A stretch of DNA of 64,000 bases from Anaeramoeba flamelloides (Eukaryota > Metamonada > Anaeramoebidae): contig JANTQA010000048.1 of assembly GCA_027625915.1 (NCBI GenBank), positions 5,022,001 to 5,086,000 on the forward strand, given 5' to 3'. A program made the translations under genes and the position numbers. Within the stretch, counting starts at the first letter, position 1, and every line of letters starts with the position of its first letter. Positions 33,950 through 45,532 of the stretch are shown piece after piece. Below the pieces are notes generated by a model that saw only the letters and a program-made list of their open reading frames with translations, was not told the DNA's origin and ran no database searches.

Positions 33950-35377
33950 TAGAGTTTTTGAAAAAATGAATTTTGAGGTACTAATCCACATTTTAATACA
34001 AATTTTTGAAATATATATTGCAACATTTTTGTCTAAATAATATAGACTCATTAAGGTTTACAATCCCTGAAACTGGAAAAAAGATTATCTTGTATTGGGT
34101 GTGTCAACTTGTTATTTTAGTTCTTAGCTGATCGATCCACAACTAAGTTTGGATCGTATAGGTGGTTGAAAAAGGCTATTTTTGTGATTTTATTTTTTTT
34201 TTTTTCCGAAATCCGAATTGATGAGTCTAAGATTAATTGATTGGAAGGTATTGAATTGGAAGTGTTAATTTTTGGGTTTCAATTGAAATTATCATTTTCC
34301 TTTTACAGAGTTAGGAGTAAATAAAAAAAAATTTTTTTTTACAAGCATCAAATAATACAAAGCATAAATAAAAATTTCAACATAGAAAACAAAAAACTCA
34401 ATCACTAATTAAATATCTTCCAATCAATTAATCTTAGACTCATCAATTCGGATTTCGGAAAAAAAAAAAAATAAAATCACAAAAATAGCATTTTTCAACC
34501 ACCTATACGATCCAAACTTAGTTGTGGATCGATCAGCTAAGAACTAAAATAACAAGTTGACACACCCAATACAAGATAATCTTTTTTCCAGTTTCAGGGA
34601 TTGTAAACCTTAAAGTTTGAAAGCTGACTCGAAAAAATAAATTTTTTCTGAAATTCTTATGTTTTTACCAATACAAGGCATACTTTTTTCGTCGATGAGA
34701 ACAGCTATTATTACTATTGGGTAAAAAGTTTCTTGAACGTATTTAAATCAGGGATCACGAATATGATTTACATTCAATAGCATCATACTTGTTTTTTTAG
34801 ACTTCTCCTTTAAAGACACCCATCCCTTAATTCACAAATGCCCATATTTATAGATAGATTTATTTTTGGAAAAAACAAACTCTAATGGGATCTTTAGGGA
34901 ATTAAAGTAATCTCTTGATAACCATTTTGTTGGGAATTTTTGACTTAAATATCTTCTCGTCACTTATGGTTTCATAATCAAAAAGAAAAATTTCAAAACC
35001 AAGCAAACTAATAGACCGGAAATAAACTAGGTAAGAAGAGAGACTGTTTGCCCCCAAACAGAAGATTTTTAAAAAGAAAAAATTAATTATTGTAAAAACA
35101 ATTGATCTTGAATTCAAGATCAATTTCATTTTGTAGAGCAGCTACATCTAGTTGTTGTGAATTTTCTTGAATTCTAATAACTCATTGTTTGGGGAGTTTT
35201 TAACAAATAGATCAAAAAAAAGTTATTATTAAATCCTTCAATTTGTTCTTTAACATTAAAGTAGTTCCAATTATTCAATCGCTTTGAATTTTTTGCATTC
35301 AAAATATTGAAATTAGTGAATAAGAAAGAAACAAATTTCTTCTTTATCAAAAATATTAAATTGATCCAAAAAATCAA
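33950..35377 (-). pseudogene. Decayed transposase remnant, possibly Tc1/mariner (IS630) type
   Basis: Minus-strand fragments in changing frames look coding. RIQENSQQLDVAALQNEID (about 35.13-35.18 kb) resembles a helix-turn-helix of IS630/Tc1 transposases. IKGWVSLKEK (about 34.83 kb) and YPIVIIAVLIDEKSMPCIGK (about 34.68 kb) resemble the region between the first and second catalytic acids. A further piece (about 33.96-34.05 kb) follows across the fold-back element at 34051-34613. No catalytic residue can be proved. The frame has many stops and shifts. Confidence 0.3.
34051..34613. mobile_element. Fold-back element, ~195-bp arms
   Basis: The left arm 34051-34248 (TTAAGGTTTACAATCCCTGA ... TAAGATTAATTGATTGGAAG) is repeated in nearly perfect reverse complement at 34416-34613, around a loop of about 167 bp. 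The arms include GTGTGTCAACTTGTTATTTT and GCTGATCGATCCACAACTAA. High arm identity suggests a recent or gene-converted insertion. Non-coding. Confidence 0.85.
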
Positions 35378-37423
35378 AGGTATATGGATAAAAAGTTAGT
35401 TTTATATATGGGATTTTTTAATGCCTTTTAATTAGATATTCAAAAAAATTATTTACTTTAACTCAAAATACGTAAAGATACCAAGAGTGTTTGAAAAAAT
35501 TTAAAAAGGGAAACAAAATATTAGATTTTCAAGATAGAGCAACCAATTATTCAAATACCATACCTGTGTTAGCTGCTTTTTGATCTTATAATAAAGTTGT
35601 TTTAAATTGATACAAATTATAATTTATTCAGTAAAGTTAATCTAAAATATCATTTGGTGTTTTACAGTGATTGTATCTAAACACTTTTGATAAACACATT
35701 ATCGGAAAACTATAAAAAAACTTTTTTTCGATCAAATTCTCAAAAATAAGTATATTTTATCTTTTTAATTTATTTAATATCAATTGATTATGAATGAATA
35801 AATTCTCGGAAAGTTAGAAGTAAAGAAGAAGGAAATTTGGGATTAAAATCTTGATTATTAAATAAATCGAATTCTATCCTCTAGATCAAAACAATCAAAT
35901 TAAAAATTCTACTCTTGAGAAAAAAAAAGATAAAATTTTTTTGTGTTATTTTTTTTTGATTTTTCAAGATGATGATTAAATTTGATGAATTAACAACCAA
36001 TATATGGGGTTCGTGTACGATTTTTTTCGTTGTAAATCTTCAAATTAGTTCAAGGTTTAAAAAATTACTTTTTAATAATTAAAGGATTTTAGATTAATTA
36101 ATTTTATTCATAGACTCTTTGTGAGACTATTACTGATTCGATTATATCGAAAAACTCATTCAATTCCTTTTCCATGTTTTTCCGTACAAAAATTTTTTCT
36201 AATCTAGAATCAAAGAATTAGTTTTTAAGAAGACATTCCAATTCAAAAGATATTGAACTTAAGAATTTTTTCAAAAACTCAAACAACTTCACTATTGAAG
36301 CACTTGACTTATAATTGAGACTAGTTTCAAATTGATTCAAAAACTATTCGATGTATAAAGTCCAAAATAATAAAAAACATTTTTAAATTAATTCGAAACA
36401 ATCCTTTCTTAAATATCGAATTACAAAATTCTTAATTATAAGTTAACACCAACCAAACTAAAGTTTAAATTGAAATCGCTACATTAGAAATTTATTATTT
36501 TCTATTTTGATATTTTGCGAAATAAGTGGTTTTTCAAGCTTTTAGTCAAATCTTTAGTAATTTATATTTCCAAAATTTCTTGGATTCCTTTAATTAAGAA
36601 CTCCACTCTGACTAACCATTATGACTGATTAGAGTCTCTGAAATTAATCAGGAAATTTAATTAACTTTGAGGGGAAAATCAAAGAAAATTTTAACCTTTA
36701 AAAGTTAAGTAATAATTACTACAAAATCTTCTTTTTTTTTCCGAAAGAGAATGATCTTTGAGAAATAGTAAAAAATACGAATGCAAAAGAAATTAGATTT
36801 TAATAAAGACTTTTCAATTTGATCTTTTCATTTAGAAATCAAAATAAATTTATTATTTTATGATTAAATTTTTTTTTTGAGATAATTCGGTTTAGAACCG
36901 AATTAAAAAGAATTTCAACTCGTTTTTATGAATTCTCTTTATTGAAATAAAAATCAACAAAAAGAAAAAAAACACCTGATGATCTTAAACATTTTTTTTA
37001 AAAAAATATTCTGTAATAATCTTGGGGTTAAAGTTATTTATTATCCCAAAATATACTCTAAAATCATACTTTTTCAATCCTGATTTTAAGATAAAAAATT
37101 AAAAAATGTGTTAAAAAAAAAAAAAAAAATGAAATAATAATCAACTAAAAAGTCTGAAAACCAACCCCCACCACTTTACTTTTAAAAAATTAATCTTTTG
37201 AATCAATTCAAATATAATTAAGTAAATCAAAAATAAAATAAAAAACCAGCAAAAAATTTTAAAATAATTTCAGTCTTCAAATTGTGTAACTAATTCCAAA
37301 AGAAATAAAAATTTTTCCAAAACTTAGATCATTCTCAAAAAAAAGCTAAAAATATAAATTAAACTTATTTTTTTAATTTTTCCATAAATATTTGTTTTTT
37401 TGAAATTGAATGAAAAACAATTG
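35378..37423. other. Intergenic upstream of HSL-like gene
   Basis: AT-rich spacer; no motif, gene or clear repeat recognised. A/T runs become dense just before the next start codon. Confidence 0.5.
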
Positions 37424-40168
37424 ATGAAAAACCAAAAAAAAAACAAAATTTGTCCAAATTATAAATTAGTAGGGAAAAACTTAACAAAAAAATTTGATTT
37501 GGAGCCTTTTAAAGTGAAAACCATATTAAGTGATCTTAAAATTATTCAGAGAATCTTTAAAAACAAGAATATTATTTTGCAAAATAAAGAGTTCTGTAAA
37601 ACACAAGAAACAAAAGAAAAGTGCTTCAAGCAGAACCCATCACTTTCAGAACCGTTGAACATTTTTTTACAACGAATAGAAGAATTTGAGAAAGTCTTTG
37701 GAGAATTATTTTTGAAGAAATTCCCTCTTGATTTCCTTATTGAGGAACAATTTAAAGACTTACAAAAAAGTAATATACAAAGTTTTACAACACCTCGCAA
37801 GAACAAAACACAAAAAAGAAACAAAAAAAACCAGTACAAGTCATACAGGTTAAGGAATTTTTCATTCTTTAGTTTTTTATATGCTCTAAAAGATACATTA
37901 TATCATTGTTTTGAAGATTTTCAAAAAATAAAACCAATAAAGAATTTGGCTGGTAAACAAACAATTGAAAAAAAAATTTACAAATATAACGACTGTTTAA
38001 ATACTCTGAGCGCTGGTTTACATTTTTGTAAAATAAAAATAAGTGAAGACTTTGATCTAGCTAAAAAGTCTAACAAAAAAGATAAAAAGAAAAACACTTG
38101 TAAAAACAAAAATAGCATCTTTGACAATAATAAGAGCAATAGTATGAGCACAGAGCCCAAGACTCAGGACATAGTATCAGGTCTAGATCCTTTTAACAAC
38201 GATGGGTGGGAAGTTATTCAAAAAAATATTCATTGCTGGGACAAGAAGAAGAAGAAAAAGAAAACAGGAAAGAGAATCCAAGGAGTTCTTAAAAAAAATA
38301 AAAACGATCAAAAAGATAAAAAATACCAATCAAACAACAACAAATTAGTAATTGATCAAAAGAATTACAAAAATTATTATGTGTCACTTAAAAAAGTCTG
38401 TGATGAGCACCCTGATTTTTTAGAAAAGTTAAAGCCAAGTTCAACGATGTTAATTTATGAATGGTGTGATGAAATGAAGTCCGTTAAAAAGATGTTAAAT
38501 GCAACATATTGTGCAGCAAACAGTGTAAAAAGCAGCAACTCATTTCTTGGCAAATGGGGCAAATTAGGGTTTAATTTTTTAAAATATAATATCATGACGA
38601 AATCCGCTGGTGAAAAGATTGTTGATGTTAAGTGCTTCCCACATAAATCTCTTGTCCAGGAGAGTATAGGTTTATCCGACCGCAATCGGTTTCTGAGATG
38701 GTACGCCTTTAGGCCATACCCAAAAGTGATCATGGAAAAGGTGAAATATATCTCAAAAATTGATCCAAGCTGCCGAATTACAACAAAGAAGGAAAAATAT
38801 GGAGAGAATTCTTTAGAGCTGAGGATCATTTCTGATCAAAAAAAGGAATTCGAAACTAAGAACATTGTTGTGTTTATCCATGGTGGAGCCTTTGTTGCAG
38901 GTAAATCAATGACGCATGCTCCATATTTACGGAGGTGGGCGAAAGAAGCTAAGTGTACAGTTATTGCCATTGAGTATACGCTATCCCCAAAGAAAAGGAT
39001 TGACGACCAAATCATTGAGTGTTTCGAGGCATGGAGATGGATTAGCTATAATTTCCCAAAAAAGACGTTGATCCTTGCTGGTGATTCTGCTGGTGGCTGC
39101 TTATCCTGCGGACTGACAATGAAGTCAATTTTACAGAAGAACTTTCGAAAACCAGATGCACTAGTCTTGGGTTATCCTGCGTTAAATATTAAACCAATTT
39201 TTGGTCTTACCAAAATCTTGTTTTCAAATGAACCGTTATTTAGTTTAACAATGCTTCTTAAAATTATTAGTTGGTCGAGGCCTGTTCAAGTTGAAAAACA
39301 AGAAGACCACAAATTTGGAAAAGTTAGCTGTAAACAATTCAGAAATTCATATTTGAATATTGACACCTTAAAGGAACAAAACTCTAAAAAAAAGAATCAC
39401 CAAAATGGAAACCTACACCCCTTTTGTAACAAAAACAAAAATACGAAAAGAAATCAAATGAATAAACATATGATGTCCAAGACATTTTACCAATTTTCAA
39501 ATGTTACGTCTGGTTGTTCGAAGAAGACTAGAGTTATTGATGAAAAAGTTCCTCTTTCAAAAAAACACTCTGAACCACAATTAAGTAACTTGTCACAATT
39601 GAGATCAGATTCAAAAAATAAATTGAACTTAAAATCTTCATCTTCATATCATTCAAAATCATACTCTACAAAAATTAATATCAAAGATTCCCATTCTGTA
39701 TCTTCATCTTTTAAAATTGAGAATGGTAATTTAACCTCAAAAACAAATTCCTCAGACTCTTATGATTTCAAACTGAATGACAAAAACAATAAACTTTATG
39801 AAAGTGTTTTTAAAAATGAAACCAAAAACATTAATTGGGGCAAGTATGATGAAAATAAAAAAAACCCTAAAAAACATAATAACAACCTATGGGTACACGA
39901 ATCAATTTGGTCTCCATTATGGATGAAAGATCAAATATTAAAGGAATTTCCCGAAACCCTGCTGTTGTCTGGTTTATTCGACCCCTTTTTAGAAGGAAAC
40001 TCCTTATTTGCAGATCGAATGTGGGGAATAGAGAAATCCGATTTCCATTTTAAATTATATGCATTACCACACGCCTTTTGGACCTTTAGTTCCAAATTTA
40101 AATTCAATACAGATTCAATGAAAGAAACAATCAATTTTTTAAATTATTTTTTTAATAAGAAAAAATAA
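37424..40168 (+). CDS. Hormone-sensitive-lipase-like alpha/beta hydrolase
   Basis: Predicted 914-residue neutral lipase/esterase of the hormone-sensitive lipase group, probably acting on acylglycerols or sterol esters at lipid droplets (inference). The oxyanion motif HGGAF is at 486-490. GDSAGG is at 553-558 with Ser555 as nucleophile. The candidate acid is Asp853 in LFDPF and the candidate base His883 in LPHAF. The first 450 residues carry a helical N-terminal domain like the HSL N-terminal region, broken by Lys-rich linkers. A Ser/Asn/Lys-rich insert at about 640-830 splits the hydrolase fold between nucleophile and acid, where mammalian HSL holds its phospho-regulated module. The first ATG of the frame is used; earlier codons lack a preceding ATG. 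Single exon, TAA stop. Confidence 0.88.
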   Translation: MKNQKKNKICPNYKLVGKNLTKKFDLEPFKVKTILSDLKIIQRIFKNKNIILQNKEFCKTQETKEKCFKQNPSLSEPLNIFLQRIEEFEKVFGELFLKKFPLDFLIEEQFKDLQKSNIQSFTTPRKNKTQKRNKKNQYKSYRLRNFSFFSFLYALKDTLYHCFEDFQKIKPIKNLAGKQTIEKKIYKYNDCLNTLSAGLHFCKIKISEDFDLAKKSNKKDKKKNTCKNKNSIFDNNKSNSMSTEPKTQDIVSGLDPFNNDGWEVIQKNIHCWDKKKKKKKTGKRIQGVLKKNKNDQKDKKYQSNNNKLVIDQKNYKNYYVSLKKVCDEHPDFLEKLKPSSTMLIYEWCDEMKSVKKMLNATYCAANSVKSSNSFLGKWGKLGFNFLKYNIMTKSAGEKIVDVKCFPHKSLVQESIGLSDRNRFLRWYAFRPYPKVIMEKVKYISKIDPSCRITTKKEKYGENSLELRIISDQKKEFETKNIVVFIHGGAFVAGKSMTHAPYLRRWAKEAKCTVIAIEYTLSPKKRIDDQIIECFEAWRWISYNFPKKTLILAGDSAGGCLSCGLTMKSILQKNFRKPDALVLGYPALNIKPIFGLTKILFSNEPLFSLTMLLKIISWSRPVQVEKQEDHKFGKVSCKQFRNSYLNIDTLKEQNSKKKNHQNGNLHPFCNKNKNTKRNQMNKHMMSKTFYQFSNVTSGCSKKTRVIDEKVPLSKKHSEPQLSNLSQLRSDSKNKLNLKSSSSYHSKSYSTKINIKDSHSVSSSFKIENGNLTSKTNSSDSYDFKLNDKNNKLYESVFKNETKNINWGKYDENKKNPKKHNNNLWVHESIWSPLWMKDQILKEFPETLLLSGLFDPFLEGNSLFADRMWGIEKSDFHFKLYALPHAFWTFSSKFKFNTDSMKETINFLNYFFNKKK

Positions 40169-40577
40169 TATAATCATTGAATTTTTAGATATTAAGACCA
40201 GTAATATAGATATGGATTTGGTAGTTTATATTGATACACGACATTGATGTGATTTCATGTATATATGCTTTATGTGATTAAAATTAATTATTGTAACAAT
40301 AACATTTCTGAAAAATAAGTCTATAATTTAATAAAACCTTGTATAATTACTCATTTTATCAGCAAAAAGAATTTAACTCTAATTATTATCTTTTGAAAAT
40401 AATTTTTTTTTATTAAATACAAATTTTAATTATGAAAAGATGATAATTTGATTTAAATTATTTGATATTTTTTTATATTTTTATTTTTTTATTTCTTTTT
40501 TTTTTTTCTTTTTTTTTTTTCTTTTTTTTTTCGAAAGAATACATATTTACATATATAGATATTTGTATATAAACCCC
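40169..40577. other. 3' flank of HSL-like gene
   Basis: AT-rich DNA with a T/C-rich stretch at about 40495-40532. Nothing recognised. Confidence 0.45.
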
Positions 40578-41100
40578 AATTCAAAATTTTTAACACACCA
40601 AAATTCGATTTGTGAAAAAAAAAAACTTTATTAATCAATTCAAGAAGATTTACCAAATTAGAACCATTCACTAATTGAAATGTTAACACTTGTTTATAAA
40701 TTACAATACTCACAAAACGAAAAATAAATAATTATCAATACAAATAAATCATGGGTGTGTTAAAAATTTTGGAGAGAACAAAACAAAAAAATACATTAGT
40801 AAATTTGTTGAAATTCTATTAGGAATATTGATCGATCAAAGGTTAGATACTACAAACTAATTATATTTGAGTTCTTCTATTTGGAACAACTTGGCTTTAA
40901 CTTAATATCAATGGTTGAAAAAAATTTTTGATCAAACGAAAAAAATTACGTAATTCAAACAATGAAATGAAAACAAAAACGAAAAGATAAAAAAATAATT
41001 TTCAGATTTTACAAAAATCAAAATTATCTCCAATTTGAATGAAATTGTATTATTGTGATTGTTTGTAACGTTTTAGCTGTGTCGAAAATTTTGAATTTTA
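40578..41100 (+). repeat. ~525-bp TIR repeat, copy
   Basis: Near full-length match to 55005-55528 and, inverted, to 24321-24846 and part of 43957-44190. Ends AATTCAAAATTTTTAACAC and GTGTCGAAAATTTTGAATT form imperfect inverted repeats. A second, internal inverted copy (GGGTGTGTTAAAAATTTTGG near 40752) pairs with the left end. No open frame. Possibly a MITE. Confidence 0.72.
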
Positions 41101-43046
41101 GTTTAATTGTACCTATTAAAATAAATAATTTTTCATTAATGCTAAATTTAATTTGAGGGGTGAATTTCGTCTATTTAAAATGTTTGAATGATTATTCAAA
41201 GAAAACAAATAATTTAGAAATTTCTAGATTGAAATCATATTTTTGCTTTTTTCTTTTTTTTTTTTTTTGATTAGAATTTGTTTTTCAATTTTTTTTTTTT
41301 TTGTAAGAGCAAAAGATACTCGGTAAAACAAGTTATTCTATTTCTCTTAAAACAATGAAAATATTTTTCTAAAAATTTTATAGATTACTAATCAAACTTT
41401 ATTTGAGTTTTAAACTGAGTTCAATTTTTAAAGTGTTATTCTAAAAAATTTTAACTCCATATTTTTTATTTTTATTTACAAAGTGAACCCTTTTCAAGAT
41501 GGTGTAATTTTTAATACGAAAAATATTTTTTTTTTTTTTTTTTTTTTTTTTATGTCGCCCTATATAAATACTTTGAAAACCAAAATAATATTCATTATTT
41601 TAAATTATTTTTCAAAAATTTTTACTTGCTTTATAAGTTTAATGGATGCTATTTTGTGGGTTTTATCTCGTATTCTTATCAGAAAAATTATTTCAAATTA
41701 AAATATATTTATCTAATTGGGTTATATTTTTATTTTTCATTTTTCAAATGTTTATTTTTTTTTTTTTAAATTTCTATTTTTGGTAATTTTTTTTTGATCC
41801 TTTTCTTAATGATCATCAAGTTCAAAATAAATATCTTCGAAAAGATCAATAATCATAAAGTAAACTGGGAGTCTGTACTTTCTTTTAAAATTCGATAAAT
41901 TATAGACAAAAAATCTCATTTTTTACCTTTTTTCAATGAAATTTCAGTAATAAAAAATCTGTAATGCTCATTTCAAATATTGTGGTTCAGTTTTTTTTTT
42001 GTTTTTGATTGATTTTTTTTGTATAATTTTTAATTGGTGGGTTTTTATATGTTCATTATATAAAAAACCACTATTTTTTTGTGATTAATATTTTTCGAAA
42101 TACAGTTTATAACTTAATTCAATTAACGACTAGGATAAATTTAGAAGAATAAAATCACTCTCAACTTTTGAATATCGTTAAATATTTTCTGAAATTACTT
42201 TTAAATTCATTATTTTGTTTTGAAAAAATCAGGTTGAGAAAAATTTGAAAACAAAGAATAAATTAAAATATCAAATTAGAATATTTTTTCAGAGATTTTA
42301 TCTTTTTTAAATAACTTTTTTTTTTAATTTTACCATTTAAAACTGAAAAAAAAATATTTGAAGACCAAATTAGTCCCTTTTGTGAAAAGAAAATTACCAT
42401 AATTTAGAATTTGTTTTAGTGAGTGATTTAAAATAAGATATTGTATATAAAAATATACATAATTTTAACTTTGAATTCAATGATTTTGACAAAAAATGTT
42501 TTTCAAGAAAACGTTAAATAAAGCCTTTATTTATTTTTATTCTTTCGTTTTGTTTTTTTCATTTTATATAATGGAAGGTATTTGTTTATATCTCCATTTT
42601 TAGTGTTTTTTGGGTAGTAGGGACATATATTTGTTATTATTTTAAAATGGATAAATAATAAAAGTTTGTAAATAAATATTTTTTATAATTGACCTTTGAA
42701 GAACAAATAAGAAATAAGTAGTATAATAAAAATCAAATAATAGTTGATATTTATTACAGCAGATTATCTTATTATTTTGAATTTTTTTTCGGGTGGCTAA
42801 CAATTTTTCAAATAATGTTTATTTTAGAATAAAAAAAAAATAAATTGTGCTTTAATCTTAATGTTTTAAATGTTTTTAAAACCTTTTTTATTAAATTTTC
42901 CGTTGTATTAAATAGTGTTTTGAATTGGAATTTTGGTATGAATCAAAGTACTTATCAAAAAGAAAAAAAAAATATTTGGATACGTAGTTCTTTAAACAAA
43001 TTTTCTCTTCTTTAATTCTGAATAAGAAATATAACTTTGTTAAATA
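41101..43046. other. Intergenic, no gene seen
   Basis: AT-rich spacer with very long T runs (for example about 41525-41550). Short open stretches around the T run are composition artefacts. Confidence 0.5.
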
Positions 43047-43238
43047 CATTCAGTACAACTTTTAAGACAAAAACTTTGAAAGGGCTTTATGATTCATATG
43101 GGTCTCAAATTTAGTCCCGATTTTTGGATTCGGGCAAAATAATTTGTATATGAAAACAATTCGAAAGTTTATTTAATTCGAGGTTTTTTGTTACCTTAAA
43201 TGCAGTTAAAAGTTTGTTTCTTTAAACTCAAACTGATT
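43047..43238. mobile_element. Degenerate palindromic MITE, copy 6
   Basis: Starts CATTCAGTACAACTTTTAAG and ends TTAAACTCAAACTGATTA, next to TA. It follows the 7-10 kb MITE pattern (AAAACTTTGAAA left; ACCTTAAATGCAGTTAAAAG right), but the arms have diverged and the centre differs. Confidence 0.55.
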
Positions 43239-44671
43239 ATAAACTTGTTTAAATCAAGATTTTTTTAAAAGAATCTATAATGTTTATTTTATTATATATT
43301 AGTGAAAAAAAATACTAACATAACAAAAATACCTGAAACGATTTTTAATTGTGAATATTGGAAAAATTGTTATGTTATTACTTATTTTTAAAATCAAATT
43401 CTTTTTTTTAAGAATCAAAATTATAAAATTATAACTCGTCCATTTATTCGAATGATGATTAATGAAATTACACTTGTTCAAAATATCATTCAATCAATCA
43501 AAAAACAAGAAAAAAAAATTATCATTTTCCAAACTCTAGCAAACCTCTCTAAAACTAATGGTTTTTCAAAAAAAAATAGATATAATTATGCTGTAAAAAC
43601 AATTATTAAAGTATTCTAGAGACACCTTACTTTAAAGAACTTTAGGTTTGTTTATTACTAGATTCATTAAAAATTAGTTTATAAAAAGGATTTGATTGAA
43701 AATATTCGAAATTTACAGAAATTACACAAATAATTCTGCTAATTTTACAATTAAAATCTTGTAAAGGGTTTTTTTCCCATGTTTAGTATTTTTTTCACTC
43801 CAATAGTTGTTTTATTTTAATCTAAACAAATTTGGTTATGAAAAAACCAAGATTGTACTGGGCCTGTATCGCACCTATTCCAATTTTATTTTTATTTTTC
43901 AATAAAAGCAATTATTACCCTTTTCTTTTAAAAACCTATTATCAAATATTTTTATTGAATTACGTACGTGTTTCGACCGATTAAAAATGTTTTCAATTAT
44001 TGATATTAGGTTAAAGTTGAGTTGTTCCATATAGAATATCTGAAATAAAATTAGTTGATAGTTTCTAACCATTTGATAGATCAATAAATCCTAATAGAAT
44101 TTAAACAAAAATACCAATGTATTTTTTTTTTTTACTCTCTCCAAAATTTTTAACACGCCCTTGATTTATTAGTATTGATAATTATTCCGATGAAAACGAT
44201 TACTTATAAAATCATTAATAAAATGTTAACTTGAATGTTGTTTAATAGTAAGTTTGGAAAAATATAATTAATTTAGATTTTTTTTGTTTGTTTTTGATTT
44301 TGAGTGTGTCTAAATTTTTCCACTGGGGATTTAGAAATCAAATAAATCAACCAAACAAAAATTACATTTTCCAAATACTTTTTTCTTTTCGATTTCACTT
44401 TTAAAATAATTGATGAAAATTTTCTAAACGAAGCGAAACTTGATAAAAAAACAAATTAAAAAAATTGAAAAAAAATCTTGTTTAATTAATACATTTTTTA
44501 AGAGGAAAAAAAAATCAAAACTTTTTGGTAAAATTAATTTGTTTAAAGTCTTGAAATCTTAAAATTTTGCTCTGGAAAATAAATAAATAAATAAATAAAG
44601 AGGAAAAGAATAATAAGAATTATTAAATTGAATTAATCAATAAATTAAATAAATTAAAAAAATTAAATAAA
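43239..44671. other. Intergenic with partial repeat
   Basis: AT-rich spacer holding a 5'-truncated inverted copy of the 525-bp TIR repeat at about 43957-44190 (TTAACACGCCCTTGATTTAT block). (AAAT)n-like tracts at 44575-44680 lie over the 3' end and flank of the CCCH gene. Confidence 0.5.
43957..44190 (-). repeat. ~525-bp TIR repeat, truncated copy
   Basis: Inverted partial copy. It shares ATTGATATTAGGTTAA, AATAAAATTAGTT, AATAAATCCTAATAGAATTT and TTTTTAACACGCCCTTGATT with the full copies. Confidence 0.62.
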
Positions 44672-45532
44672 TTAAAAAACTAAGATAGAGTATATAAAAT
44701 CTATAAAGGAAGAAATAATGAAGAAATAAATGATTAGTTTTTTGTTACAAATTGTTTGAAAAAAATGCAAGTCTTTTTGCAAATAGTCTTTGGTTGGTTT
44801 GTATGTGGTTGGACTTTTTTTGTGTATAAACTTACATCTTCGCCCATAGCTACAGATGCCTTGAGTATTATATGCTTTACAAATTTGAGTTTTATATTTG
44901 GGGTGTCGTGATACTTTTCTAAAAAGATCAAAAAAGATTTATTTTCAAAAAATATTTTATTTTAGTTTTGATAACAAAAGGAAAGAAAGGAAAACAAAAA
45001 TAATTGAAAAATTAAATCAAACAATCGGATTTTTTCTAAATTAACATTCAAAAAATAAAAAAAAAAACGAAAGAATTTACCTTAATTCTGATGTACCATG
45101 AGCAAATTGGCACTTGTTCCCATACTTACAATAACCGTTTTCGATCCATGATCGGCAAACTTCTGTTTTATATAAATTTGATTTTGAATTTTTTTTTCCA
45201 GAATTTCGAACACTTTTTGATTTATCCCTTTTTTTCAAAGTTAGCTTTTTGAAAGTGTGATTCTGAAAAGTGTGCTTCGTTTTGTTGTTTCCTGGGTTGT
45301 TTGTTTTGTTATTGTTTGTTTTCTTAATTCGATCAAATGCATTCACAAATCCAATTTGTTTTTTTTTTTTTTCGTTCCAAAGCCCGGTGAGGACAATTTG
45401 TTTTTTATTTGGTGTGCTTTTTAAGCTTGTTTTTGGTAAAACGAGACTACTCCCTGCCCCAATGTTGATTGTTGTGTTGTACAAATATTGTCTTGCTTCT
45501 TGTACATTATGTGTATGAAGGAAGGTTGTCAT
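44672..45532 (-). CDS. TTP/TIS11-like tandem CCCH zinc-finger protein (two exons)
   Basis: Spliced model: exon 1 45532-45081, intron 45080-44919 (162 nt; AG/GTAAAT donor, TTTTTAG acceptor), exon 2 44918-44672; phase agrees. The 232-residue protein has two CX8CX5CX3H fingers. Finger 1 is Cys126-His145 with lead YKTEVC; finger 2 is Cys164-His183 with lead YKTQIC. They are separated by 18 residues and joined by an RHPKYKT linker. This spacing and both lead sequences are the signature of tristetraprolin/TIS11 proteins, which bind AU-rich elements in mRNA 3' UTRs and recruit deadenylases. The N-terminal 115 residues are Lys/Asn/Thr-rich without a known motif. The start is the first ATG of exon 1; the frame stays open 78 nt upstream to 45610, so an extra 5' exon is possible. 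TAA stop. Confidence 0.88.

Noticed and set aside
37400-37423. Earlier start of the HSL-like gene
   Set aside because: The upstream codon is TTG; the first in-frame ATG is at 37424.
41483-41701. Plus-strand frame around a long T run
   Set aside because: Poly-Phe from a homopolymer; no support as coding.
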